Shown here in pieces: positions 1 through 9,100 of a stretch of DNA of 64,000 nucleotides (position 1 is the stretch's first letter; every line of letters begins with the position of its first letter). Position numbers and translations under genes: made by a program. The notes beneath the pieces are model-generated. The model worked only from the letters and a program-made list of their open reading frames with translations, did not search any database and was not told where the DNA came from. The stretch lies in assembly GCA_963974915.1 (NCBI GenBank), contig CAXBES010000011.1, positions 62,001 to 126,000 of the forward strand, in the 5' to 3' direction. This stretch comes from CAXBES01 sp963974915. Lineage in GTDB: Bacteria > Bacteroidota > Bacteroidia > Flavobacteriales > Flavobacteriaceae.

Positions 1-843
1 TATCTCGAGAATGAAGCGACCCAAAAATATATAGACGGACATCACGCCGGACATTCTACCCAAAAAATAGCCGAGCAACTAGGAATTGATGAAAGTCTGG
101 TCACAACCATTAGCACAGCGTGTTCTTCGGCAGCAAATGCTATTATGTTTGGCGCCCGACTTATAAAATCTGGAAGACTTGAAAGAGTAATAGTGGGCGG
201 GAGTGACTGTCTTTCTAAGTTTACGATCAATGGTTTTAAAACACTCATGATCTTAAGCGACACCTATAACACCCCTTTCGATGAGCATAGAAAAGGACTC
301 AACCTCGGAGAAGCGGCGGCTTATTTAGTACTGGAAAGTGATACCGTGGTCAAGGCCGAAAACAAAAAGGTTTTGGCGTATGTAAAGGGCTACGGAAATG
401 CTAATGACGCATACCATCAAACTGCATCTTCAGAGAATGGTGATGGTGCCACTTTGGCAATGGAAAAAGCATTGGAAGTAGGAGGATTAAAGGCCAGTGA
501 TATAGATTATATCAATGCACATGGTACAGCCACCGGGAATAATGACCTTTCGGAAGGAAGAGCAATAATCAGAGTTTTTGGTCAAAATGTAACCGACTTT
601 AGTTCGACAAAAGCGTACACCGGACATACATTGGCGGCTGCAGGAGCTGTTGAAGCAGTTTATTCAATTCTCGCTTTGCAAAATAATATCATCTTCCCTA
701 ACCTAAATTTTGAAACGCAAATGAAGGAGTTTACAATTACTCCTCAAACCACCTTGAAGCAAAAAGAATTACAAACGGTTCTTTCAAATTCACTTGGCTT
801 TGGAGGAAATTGTTCTACCGTAATATTTTCAAAACGAGCGTGA
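1..843 (+). CDS. Beta-ketoacyl-ACP synthase, flexirubin/aryl-polyene type (5' truncated by window)
   Basis: Thiolase-fold ketosynthase that would condense malonyl-ACP units onto an acyl or aryl chain. The reading frame is open from base 1, so the N-terminus lies outside the window; the first internal ATG (145) is not the start because the active site lies before it. Seen: nucleophile Cys in TACSSAANA (codon 41 of the fragment), first His in NAHGTATGNND (codon 174) and second His in GHTLAAAG (codon 209), so the Cys-His-His triad is complete. The stop TGA shares one base with the ATG of the next gene, a degenerate ketosynthase, which suggests a KS/chain-length-factor pair as in type II polyketide and aryl-polyene systems. 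The pigment assignment rests on the neighbours. Confidence 0.9.
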   Translation, partial: YLENEATQKYIDGHHAGHSTQKIAEQLGIDESLVTTISTACSSAANAIMFGARLIKSGRLERVIVGGSDCLSKFTINGFKTLMILSDTYNTPFDEHRKGLNLGEAAAYLVLESDTVVKAENKKVLAYVKGYGNANDAYHQTASSENGDGATLAMEKALEVGGLKASDIDYINAHGTATGNNDLSEGRAIIRVFGQNVTDFSSTKAYTGHTLAAAGAVEAVYSILALQNNIIFPNLNFETQMKEFTITPQTTLKQKELQTVLSNSLGFGGNCSTVIFSKRA

Positions 844-1907
844 TGAGAAAAGTCTTTATAACAGGTATAGGTGCAATTTCTGCTCAAAAGACTTTCAACT
901 CAAATGAGTTTTTAGAAGAAATTATAGATTATAATGATAATGTTATTCCTGCTCATGACCCTGTCTATAAGGATTTTATTCCGCCTGCCGCAGCCAGAAG
1001 AATGGCAAAGGGCATTAAAATGGGTGTGGTTGCGTCCAAACTAGCTCTAACGGAGGCTGGCTTAGAAACAGTAGACGCGATAATAACAGGAACCGGAATG
1101 GGGTGTGTTCGCGATTCTGAAAAGTTTGTAAGCGCGATCATCGATAACAATGAAGAATTTTTAACTCCCACTTCTTTTATTCAATCAACTCATAATACAG
1201 TTGCGGGTCAGATCGCCCTCGGTTTAGAATGTAAAGGCTATAATTTTACTTATGTGCATTCGAGTGTCTCATTCGAATCTGCCCTGTTGGATGCTTCTCT
1301 CCAACTTCAGAATGATGAGGCAAATACAATTTTAGTTGGAGGTGTTGACGAATTGGGGGATCATACGGTGAAGATCCACCGACTCATTAACCACATAAAA
1401 CGGGAGCCGGTTTCTGTAAATTCTGTGCTTTCATCTAATTCAGAAGGTGCTGTCTTTAGTGAAGGAGCAAATTTCTTCGTACTTTCTAATGCAGTTAGTG
1501 ATCAATGTATTGCCGAAGTGTTGGAGATTGAAACTTTTAATTCGATAGAAAAAGAAGGTCTTACTACTGTCGCAAAAAGGTTTCTGGGAGATCAGAATCT
1601 GACCGCTGGAGACGTCGATCTCGTGATCATGGGTAATAACGGAGACCACAATTTTGATGATTACTACACTATTTTGCGGGATGGGTTGTTTGCCGAAAAA
1701 CCTCAAGCCTATTATAAACATTTGAGCGGAGAGTTTAATACAGTCTCATCATTTGGAGTTTGGATGGGGTCGAAAATACTGAAACATGGGAGCATTCCCG
1801 GAATTGCTAAACTAAATGATATTGAACCCTCTAAAATGGAAAGAATTCTGCTTTACAATCAATACCGAGGGGAAAATCATAGTTTTATTTTACTTCAGAA
1901 ATGCTAA
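843..1907 (+). CDS. Ketosynthase-like protein lacking the nucleophile (chain-length-factor type)
   Basis: 354 residues. The start ATG at 843 gives MRKVFITGIGAIS, the usual N-terminus of FabF-like proteins; it overlaps the previous stop as TGATG. An upstream alternative start at 810 would only add residues inside the previous gene. The fold is recognisable (TGTGMGCV near residue 83), but the stretch that should carry the nucleophile reads HSSVSFESALLDA (about 139-151) with Ser where Cys is expected, and the HGTAT motif is replaced by NNGDHNF. It is therefore unlikely to condense by itself and probably pairs with the upstream active ketosynthase to set chain length. It could also act as a priming decarboxylase. 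The partner role is inference. Confidence 0.82.
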   Translation: MRKVFITGIGAISAQKTFNSNEFLEEIIDYNDNVIPAHDPVYKDFIPPAAARRMAKGIKMGVVASKLALTEAGLETVDAIITGTGMGCVRDSEKFVSAIIDNNEEFLTPTSFIQSTHNTVAGQIALGLECKGYNFTYVHSSVSFESALLDASLQLQNDEANTILVGGVDELGDHTVKIHRLINHIKREPVSVNSVLSSNSEGAVFSEGANFFVLSNAVSDQCIAEVLEIETFNSIEKEGLTTVAKRFLGDQNLTAGDVDLVIMGNNGDHNFDDYYTILRDGLFAEKPQAYYKHLSGEFNTVSSFGVWMGSKILKHGSIPGIAKLNDIEPSKMERILLYNQYRGENHSFILLQKC

Positions 1908-2677
1908 GGTTTAATTTTATAAATGCGCTGGCGGGAGCCGGAATTATTGCTTTACTGATTAATGAAATTGAAGGAAACCCACCCATTTCATGGTACCTTA
2001 TTATTTTTATTATCTGGTTTTTAATAACCGGTCTGGGTTCCTGGTTTATTCGCTGGAATTATCACCTAAAGTCACTACATAAGAACAACACTATACGGGA
2101 AAATTGGGTTGCGATAACTTTTGATGACGGTCCTAACCCCGAGTTTACTCCAAAAGTCTTATCTCTTCTGAATCAATACAACGCAAAAGCAACTTTTTTC
2201 TGCATTGGTGAAAATGCCGAAGCATACCCGAATCTGGTAAAGGAGCTTGTTGCTAACGGTCATGTCATTGCTAATCATACGTATTCCCATGCCGGTGGTT
2301 TCGGGTTTTTCTCTTCGGAAACAGTAGTGGAAGAATTAAACAAAACCACGGCTGTTTTGAAGGAAATTACAGATAAGGAAGTAAATTTATATCGCCCTGC
2401 TTTCGGAATAACCAATCCGAATATAAAAAAGGCATTGATAAAAACCGGCTTACAGTCGGTAGGATGGAGTAAAAGGTCGTTCGATACTACTAAACTTTCC
2501 GAAGAAAGAATATTTAAACGTATTACCGGTAACTTACAAAAAGGAGATGTGATCCTCCTACACGACACCAGTGAGAAGTCGGTTGCTGTTTTGGAACGCT
2601 TATTGCTATTTTTGAGTAAAAATGAAATGCGATCGGTAACAATAGATCGATTGTTTGAAATTGAAGCTTATGCGTAA
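1901..2677 (+). CDS. Polysaccharide deacetylase (NodB-like) family protein, membrane anchored
   Basis: 258 residues. One or two hydrophobic segments at about 5-22 and 31-50 precede a NodB-homology domain. Seen: TFDDGP (73-78, with D75 as the expected base and D76 as a metal ligand), the NHTYSH metal motif (H126 and H130), YRPAFG and VILLHD near the end, so the carbohydrate esterase 4 motifs look intact. The family hydrolyses N- or O-acetyl groups from glycans with a divalent metal. The ATG overlaps the preceding stop by 7 nt and the next gene starts inside its last 8 nt, so it is translationally coupled. Its substrate in the pigment cluster is unknown; removal of an acyl or acetyl group from a lipid intermediate is possible but is inference. 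Confidence 0.85.
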   Translation: MLRFNFINALAGAGIIALLINEIEGNPPISWYLIIFIIWFLITGLGSWFIRWNYHLKSLHKNNTIRENWVAITFDDGPNPEFTPKVLSLLNQYNAKATFFCIGENAEAYPNLVKELVANGHVIANHTYSHAGGFGFFSSETVVEELNKTTAVLKEITDKEVNLYRPAFGITNPNIKKALIKTGLQSVGWSKRSFDTTKLSEERIFKRITGNLQKGDVILLHDTSEKSVAVLERLLLFLSKNEMRSVTIDRLFEIEAYA

Positions 2678-3299
2678 CTTTTTATTATTTTCAGTCTTAA
2701 TAATTTCTGCTCACACCATTTTTGCACAGCAGGTAAAAATGAGTGCTACCGAAATTGCCGCTTTTAAAACTCAGGTTGAAGCATCTTCACGGAGTACCGA
2801 AACTATTAAAAGTGATTTTGTACAGTATAAGCATCTCGACTTTTTAGATAACGATATAAAAACATCCGGGAAATTAGTATTTAAAGCGCCGGGTCTAGTG
2901 AAATGGGAATATACAGATCCGTATATATATAGTGTGATTTTTAAAGGAGACGAATTGTTGATTAACGACAGCGGTACGAAAAGTAAGGTAGATATTGGGA
3001 GTAGTAAAATGTTCAAAAAACTGAACCAGTTAATTATCAATAGCGTCAAGGGAAATATGTTCGACGATGCCGACTTTGATATCACATATTTAAAAACCCC
3101 AACTTCAAACAAAGCGATATTTATTCCGAAGGACAAAAAATTAATAGCGTATATCGCTTCATTCGAGCTACTTTTTAATAATAAAGATGCTACGGTGGAA
3201 GAAGTTAAAATGATCGAACCTTCTGAAGATTATACACGTATCGTTTTTAAAAATCGTGAATTAAATACACCCATAGACGATGCGGTTTTTAGTAATTAA
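2670..3299 (+). CDS. LolA-like outer-membrane lipoprotein carrier
   Basis: 209 residues from the ATG at 2670; a TTG 15 nt upstream in frame would only lengthen the n-region. MRNFLLFSVLIISAHTIFAQ is a clear signal peptide, so the product is periplasmic. The mature part (SDFVQYKHLDFLDNDI, then GKLVFKAPGLVKWEYTDPY) matches the LolA fold, an open beta-barrel that carries acyl chains of lipoproteins or lipids across the periplasm. Length fits the family. Lying between a deacetylase and a lipoprotein in a pigment cluster, it may carry the hydrophobic aryl-polyene product or its lipid carrier to the outer membrane rather than serve general lipoprotein sorting. It overlaps the upstream stop by 8 nt and the next gene by 20 nt. 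Confidence 0.82.
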   Translation: MRNFLLFSVLIISAHTIFAQQVKMSATEIAAFKTQVEASSRSTETIKSDFVQYKHLDFLDNDIKTSGKLVFKAPGLVKWEYTDPYIYSVIFKGDELLINDSGTKSKVDIGSSKMFKKLNQLIINSVKGNMFDDADFDITYLKTPTSNKAIFIPKDKKLIAYIASFELLFNNKDATVEEVKMIEPSEDYTRIVFKNRELNTPIDDAVFSN

Positions 3300-3900
3300 T
3301 TTGATCCTGCTACTTTTTTGCAGTTCGTGTTCATTAAAAACTACGGAGGGACTTAGGTCTGTTGGGGTGAAAACTTCAGAAATTACGAATCCTTATTTTT
3401 CGAATCAGCAAACCGATTATGTATATAAAGCAAAGATCGACGTGTATGGGAAATACTTTGGTGGGATTCTTATCATAAAGAAGATTGGCAAAGATGCTCA
3501 CAGAGTTGTATTTACCACCGAGTTTGGCAGTAAGTTATTTGATTTTCTCTATGAAGGTGATACCTTTACGAAGAATTATATTTTAGAGGATCTGGACAGG
3601 GAATTAGTAGTGAATACGCTTCGAAACGATTTTAAGTTGTTAATTACTGAAAAAATCGAAGTTGTTGAGCAGTTTACTTCTAATAAATGGGAGGTTTATA
3701 GATCTGATTATGGCAGGAGGTTCGGTTTTTATTTCTTTAAGCAAAATTCTGAAGTTTTAGAAAAGATCGTGTATACTTCCAAAACGAAAGAAAAATTAGA
3801 AATAAATTTTGAAGCAATCGATTCTATCGCCGAAATGATAACAATTGCACACCAAAACATTAAACTGAATATTGATCTAGCATATTTAAAGAAAGACTGA
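3280..3900 (+). CDS. Uncharacterised lipoprotein of the pigment cluster
   Basis: 206 residues. The N-terminus MRFLVINLILLLFCSSC is a lipoprotein signal peptide with the likely lipidated Cys in the SSCS context near residue 17. The remainder is mainly beta-strand in character, rich in Phe/Tyr and Lys/Glu, with no catalytic motif I recognise. It starts inside the last 20 nt of the LolA-like gene and ends directly before the ATG of the dehydratase gene, so it belongs to the same transcription unit. Its place beside LolA suggests an envelope role, by analogy perhaps a LolB-like acceptor for the exported lipid; that is inference from position only. Confidence 0.7.
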   Translation: MRFLVINLILLLFCSSCSLKTTEGLRSVGVKTSEITNPYFSNQQTDYVYKAKIDVYGKYFGGILIIKKIGKDAHRVVFTTEFGSKLFDFLYEGDTFTKNYILEDLDRELVVNTLRNDFKLLITEKIEVVEQFTSNKWEVYRSDYGRRFGFYFFKQNSEVLEKIVYTSKTKEKLEINFEAIDSIAEMITIAHQNIKLNIDLAYLKKD

Positions 3901-4269
3901 ATGTTAATAGAAGGATTATATACCATTGTGGAGTTTCATTACGACGAGCAGAAAGTGAATGCTACCATCCAATTAAACAAAGATCACGACATTTTTAAAG
4001 GGCATTTTCCGGGAAATCCCGTAATGCCTGGAGTTTGTATGATTCAAATTATTAAGGAGCTCACAGAAAAGGCAACTGCTAAAAAACTTTTTCTTTCGGT
4101 TTCGTCTAATATCAAATTTATGGCCTTGATAAATCCAGAGGTCAATGCTATATTAAAACTTTCAATCTCAGTTTCTGAAGAAGGAGAGTTGATTAAAATA
4201 AAAAACACTTCTTCCTTTGAAGATACTGTTGCATTAAAACTTAGTGCGACATTTAAACAAATTGGATAA
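3901..4269 (+). CDS. Hotdog-fold 3-hydroxyacyl-ACP dehydratase-like protein (FabZ/ApeI type)
   Basis: 122 residues. The FabZ signature GHFPGNPVMPGV is present at 34-45 with the expected catalytic His35. In FabZ the second catalytic residue, Glu, sits 14 residues after that His; here the position is Gln49 (codon CAA at 4045). The family removes water from 3-hydroxyacyl-ACP to give the trans-2-enoyl chain, which creates the conjugated double bonds in aryl polyenes when no enoyl reduction follows. The Gln may reduce or alter activity, or the protein may belong to the cluster-specific dehydratase branch, which differs from FabZ. The start directly abuts the previous stop, and the next ATG abuts this stop. 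Confidence 0.78.
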   Translation: MLIEGLYTIVEFHYDEQKVNATIQLNKDHDIFKGHFPGNPVMPGVCMIQIIKELTEKATAKKLFLSVSSNIKFMALINPEVNAILKLSISVSEEGELIKIKNTSSFEDTVALKLSATFKQIG

Positions 4270-4755
4270 ATGAAATTATTCCTCTTCATAATATGTATCA
4301 CCACTTTAATGGTGCCACCGCCGGAGTTAACTCAGTTGCGGCAGGATTATATTGAGGCTTCAGGGAATATAGAATTGATAGAATCTTTATCTCAAGACTT
4401 AATGTCTGTTTCAAAAGGTGACAAGAATATTTATGTTGCTTATAAAGGAGCAGTTCTCGCGATGAAAGCCAAATATACAAAGGGGAAGGAACGAAAAGAA
4501 CTTTTTAAAGAGGGAGCAGGACTAATTGAATTTGCAGTAGCTTCAGATAGTGATAATATTGAGATTAGAGTTGTCCGGTTAAGTATTCAGGAGAATGTCC
4601 CGAAGATATTGAGGTATCATTCAAGTATTTCCGAAGATAAAGAATTTATCATAAAAAACTATCAGTTAGTAACCTCTAAATCTCTTAAGAACTTCGTAAA
4701 AGGCTATGTGTTGCAGAGTGACGGATTTACAACGGCAGAGAAAGATCTGTTTTAG
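4270..4755 (+). CDS. Uncharacterised small exported protein of the pigment cluster
   Basis: 161 residues, function not recognised. MKLFLFIICITTLMVPPPEL looks like a short signal peptide or N-terminal anchor. The rest is helical, rich in Lys/Glu/Ser, and contains a possible tetratricopeptide-like pattern (YKGAVLAMKAKYTKG). The ATG begins immediately after the stop of the dehydratase gene, so the two are almost certainly co-transcribed. After it comes a 172-nt gap with a good promoter, so this may be the last gene of the first cluster transcript. No catalytic residues stand out. Confidence 0.65.
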   Translation: MKLFLFIICITTLMVPPPELTQLRQDYIEASGNIELIESLSQDLMSVSKGDKNIYVAYKGAVLAMKAKYTKGKERKELFKEGAGLIEFAVASDSDNIEIRVVRLSIQENVPKILRYHSSISEDKEFIIKNYQLVTSKSLKNFVKGYVLQSDGFTTAEKDLF

Positions 4756-4835
4756 AGCTCTGTTTGTAGGGTGTTTCGTTGTTTATTAGAGGTAATTATT
4801 CGATGAATTTTTGTACTCACCATTAACATCTATTT

Positions 4836-4867
4836 TTTGATACTTAGATAGGGAATGCATATTTTTG
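4836..4867 (+). promoter_or_regulatory. Promoter upstream of the GT2-DUF2062 gene
   Basis: TTTG at 4836-4839 is followed after 20 nt by TATTTTTG at 4860-4867, matching the Bacteroidota housekeeping promoter form TTTG-N19-21-TAnnTTTG. It lies about 60 nt before the ATG at 4928 in the only substantial gap of the cluster, so it probably drives the downstream genes 4928-15141. Confidence 0.6.
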
Positions 4868-4927
4868 CTCGCTATCAACTAACTTGTAACTTCTGAGGCT
4901 GTTCTTATATTGCTGAAGAGATTTTTA

Positions 4928-6124
4928 ATGGATGCCTATAATACTAAAGATCGCTTAAAGAATTTACGATGTTGTGTGATTATACCTACGTATAACAATC
5001 ATAAAACATTGAAAAGGGTAATTGATGGTGTATTGGATTATGCAGATGATGTAATTCTTATAAATGATGGCTCCACAGACACAACTTCCCAAATTTTAAG
5101 TGCTTACCCACATCTTAAACAAATTCATGTTCCTAAAAATAAGGGTAAAGGAAATGCCCTGCGCTTAGGTTTTAAATATGCAGACGAGCTTGGGTTCGAT
5201 TATGCAATCACTATTGATAGTGACGGACAGCATTTTCCGGAAGATATTGAGGTGTTTGTTGATGCTCTGGAAAATTCGGATGAGAAGAACCTCCTCCTTA
5301 TCGGGTCTCGGAACATGACTCAGGAAGGGGTGCCAAAAAAGAGTAGTTTTGGGAATAAATTTTCGAATTTTTGGTTTTGGGTGGAAACCGGGATATGGCT
5401 TGAAGATACCCAATCGGGTTTCCGTTTATATCCAATAAAATATACCAAGCATACCAAATACTATACGAAAAAATTTGAATTCGAAATTGAAGCCATTGTA
5501 AAAGCAGCCTGGAGAGGAACCGCTGTACAGAACGTTCCGGTAAGTGTGCTCTATGATGAAAATGAACGGGTTTCTCACTTTAGACCTTTTAAAGATTTTA
5601 CACGTATTAGTATTTTAAATACATGGTTGGTAATCGTCACTTTTCTAATAATAAAACCAAGAGATCTTCTAAGGAAACTACGTAAAAAAGGTTTTAAACG
5701 CTTTGTTATGGAAGATCTTTTTGGCAGCATGGATTCGCCACAAAAAAAAGCCCTGTCCATTGCATTAGGAGTATTTATAGGCTTGTCTCCGTTTTGGGGG
5801 TTTCACACTATCATCGTGTTGTTCTTAGCAATTGTGTTAAAACTGAATAAAGCAATTGCATTCGCTTTTTCGAACGTTAGTTTACCCCCTTTTATTCCAT
5901 TTGTTCTTTATGCCAGTTCTAAGATGGGTCAGTTTGTTTTAGGCATTGAATATTCGTACACAATGGAAGAAATGACCGAAAATTTCGAACTTGTAAAACA
6001 CCTAAAGACATATATTGTAGGGAGTTTTAGTCTTGCTGTTTTATCGGCTTTGGTTTTAGGTATTTTAGGTTATCTTATACTCAGCATTTTTGACCGTAGA
6101 AAAGTAGTGTTAGAGCATGAGTAA
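4928..6124 (+). CDS. Glycosyltransferase family 2 with C-terminal DUF2062 membrane domain
   Basis: 398 residues from the ATG at 4928; a TTG start at 4910 is possible but unnecessary. The N-terminal GT-A domain resembles dolichyl-phosphate mannose synthases: VIIPTYN (17-23), NDGSTD (46-51), DSDGQH (97-102, the metal-binding DxD equivalent) and TQSGFR, typical of enzymes that move sugar from a nucleotide sugar to a lipid carrier. The C-terminal part (from about residue 265) is DUF2062, with hydrophobic helices and the string FIGLSPFWGFHTI. It would glycosylate a lipid or aryl intermediate at the inner membrane. The stop overlaps the next gene's ATG by 8 nt, coupling it to the exporter. The exact acceptor is unknown. 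Confidence 0.87.
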   Translation: MDAYNTKDRLKNLRCCVIIPTYNNHKTLKRVIDGVLDYADDVILINDGSTDTTSQILSAYPHLKQIHVPKNKGKGNALRLGFKYADELGFDYAITIDSDGQHFPEDIEVFVDALENSDEKNLLLIGSRNMTQEGVPKKSSFGNKFSNFWFWVETGIWLEDTQSGFRLYPIKYTKHTKYYTKKFEFEIEAIVKAAWRGTAVQNVPVSVLYDENERVSHFRPFKDFTRISILNTWLVIVTFLIIKPRDLLRKLRKKGFKRFVMEDLFGSMDSPQKKALSIALGVFIGLSPFWGFHTIIVLFLAIVLKLNKAIAFAFSNVSLPPFIPFVLYASSKMGQFVLGIEYSYTMEEMTENFELVKHLKTYIVGSFSLAVLSALVLGILGYLILSIFDRRKVVLEHE

Positions 6125-9100
6125 TCTATTTTATAGAACATATTTATTTCTTTCAAAATATAAAGCAGGAAGCATCATAGCGATCATACTTTTGCTTTTT
6201 TCATTACTTTTTGTCGCCTCTAAAATTCAGTTTGAAGAGGATATTTCTAAGCTTATTCCTTCAAACGATAGTAATGTAGAAATGCAAAGAGTGCTCAAAT
6301 CTGTTAATTTCACAGATAAGATCATAGTTAATATTAAAAGACAACCTAATGGAAATGTAAGTGACCTTACTCAATATGCTGCTACATTTTTGGATAGTAT
6401 TAATTCTGTTGCCGCTAATTATATTAGCAGTATCCAGGGTAAAGTAGACGATGACGATATTGGCGCAACCTTAGATTTTGTCTATGAAAATATACCGGTT
6501 TTTCTGGATGAGAGTGATTATAAAACAATTTCTGAGAAACTGAAGAAAGATAGTATTGATGCTATTACTCAAACAAATTATAGAACTTTACTCTCTCCAA
6601 CAGGCATTATTGCAAAGAAAACTATTCTAAAGGATCCTTTGGGAATTTCATTTATTGGCCTCAAGAAACTGCAACAACTGGGAGTTGGAGATGATTTTAT
6701 CTTAAAAGACGGATTCTTGTTAAGTAAAGATGAAAACAATGTTCTGCTTTTTATTACCCCTAAGTATGGCTCGAGCGAAACTGCCCAAAATGAAGCATTT
6801 GCTGCCATGTTATATTCAATTCAACAGCAATTGAATGAGGAGTACAGCTCTAAAGTGGAAAGCGAGTATTTTGGTGCAGCCCTCATTGCGGTCGCAAATG
6901 CGCAGCAGATAAAACGCGATATTCAATTTACGGTAGGGATCGCGCTTACAATACTAATTCTGATCTTTATTTTCTTCTATCGTAAGATCTCTGTTCCGCT
7001 CATACTTTTTACTCCAACGGTATTTGGCGGACTCCTTTCTGTGGCTTGTTTATTCTTGATCCGTACACAAATTTCTGCCATTTCCTTGGGGATTGGATCG
7101 GTATTATTAGGAGTTACTCTTGATTATTCCCTACATATTCTCACTCATATTCGTAATAATCACGGCGTTGAAGCTCTCTACCGGGATATCGCAAAGCCAA
7201 TTCTAATGAGTAGTTTAACAACGGCCCTGGCATTCTTATGTTTGTTGTTTTTAAATTCACAAGCATTACAAGACTTGGGTATTTTTGCTGCAATAAGCGT
7301 TTTGGGGGCTTCGGTTTTTGCTTTGTTGTTTATTCCATTGGTTTATAAAGGAGGTAATCAGAAACAGGTAAGGTCTACAATTTTAGATCGCTTGGCAGCG
7401 TTCAATTTTCATAAGAATAAAATTGCAATTGGCGGCATTACGGCTCTTATTCTCTTAAGTTTCTTCACATATGGTTATGTTGGCTTTGATAAAGATATTT
7501 CAAAATTGAATTATGAACCTCCCGCAGCCACAAAAGCTAAAGAGAATCTGGATGCATTAACAAATATTTCATCCAAATCGGTTTACATCGCTGTATATGA
7601 TGAAACAGTAGAAGCTGCGCTTCGGAAGAACGATAATATTTATAGAAAACTTCAGGAACTGGAAAAAAAAGCCACAGTAATTAGTTTCAGTTCAATCGGA
7701 GCATTGGTTTCTTCCGAAGAAATTCAGAAAGAAAAAATAAACACCTGGAACAACTATTGGGATCCGGAAACACTTCAGAATACAAAAAACAACCTTATAG
7801 AAAGTGGTGCTGCACTTGGATTTAAACCAAAAACATTCGAGTCGTTTTACAGTTATTTGGAAACCGATTTTACTCCATTAAAAATTGAGGATTATAAGGA
7901 TATTTCTACTTTCACTATCGATGATCACATTACTTCCCGGCCAGATTATACTACGGTTAGCTCTCTGGTTAAAACAGATGCCGAAAACGTTCAAGAAGTT
8001 AAAGATGTTTTCAATTCATTTCCAAATACGCTGGTCATAGATCGGCAGCAAATGAACGAAACTCTTTTGGGACATCTTAAAACAGATTTCAATAATCTAA
8101 TTGGGTATTCCCTTTTAGTTGTTCTCGTTATTCTCCTGGTTTTTTACAGAAGTTTATCTCTCACTATTGTTACGGCATTGCCTATTTTTCTTACTTGGTT
8201 TATCACTATAGGGATCATGGGATTGTTGCAGATCCAGTTTAATATTTTTAATATCATTATTTCAACCTTTATCTTCGGATTGGGGATCGATTATAGTATT
8301 TTCATGACAAATGGTTTACTAAAAACCTATCGAACGGGGGAACAGGATATCGCAACCCATAAAACTTCGATTATCTTATCGGTTATTACAACAATTCTCG
8401 GCGTTGGCGTACTAATTTTTGCGAAACATCCGGCGTTGTACTCCATTTCGGTGGTATCAATTATTGGGATATTATCCGCAATGTTGGTTGCTTTCACCGT
8501 TCAACCCTTACTTTTTAAATTATTTATTGGAAGTAGATCCAAGCGTCCAATTTCATTACGACTGTTAATTCATTCGGCCTTATCGTTTAGTTATTACGGC
8601 TTAGGGGGCTTCGGACTTTCAATCTTTAGTGTTGTGATAATGCCACTTATCCCTTTGAGTAAGAAGGTAAAGATGCGCGGTTTTCACAGGGTGATCTCAA
8701 AATTTATGAAGTCGGTTCTCTATTCCAACCCATTTGTAAAAAAGCGGATTATAAATGCGGGAAATGAAACCTTTGAGAAACCGGGGATCATCATTGCTAA
8801 TCATACTTCATTCCTCGATATTCTCGCGATTGGAATGTTGCATCCTAAAATTATATTCTTAGTAAATGATTGGGTTTATAATTCTCCTGTCTTCGGAAAA
8901 GCAGTACAGCTAGCAGGTTTTTATCCGGTTTCGGGAGGGATAGAAAAGGGGGTAGAGCATTTAAAAGTAAAAGTCGCCCAGGGATATTCGTTGATGGCGT
9001 TTCCCGAAGGGACCCGATCTACCACCAATAAAATAAGGAGATTTCATAAAGGAGCGTTTTTTCTTGCCGAACAACTCAATTTAGACATAATTCCTGTATT

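Noticed and set aside
145..843. ATG at 145 as the start of the first ketosynthase
   Set aside because: The frame is open from base 1 and the catalytic Cys lies before this ATG, so it is an internal Met of a gene cut by the window edge.
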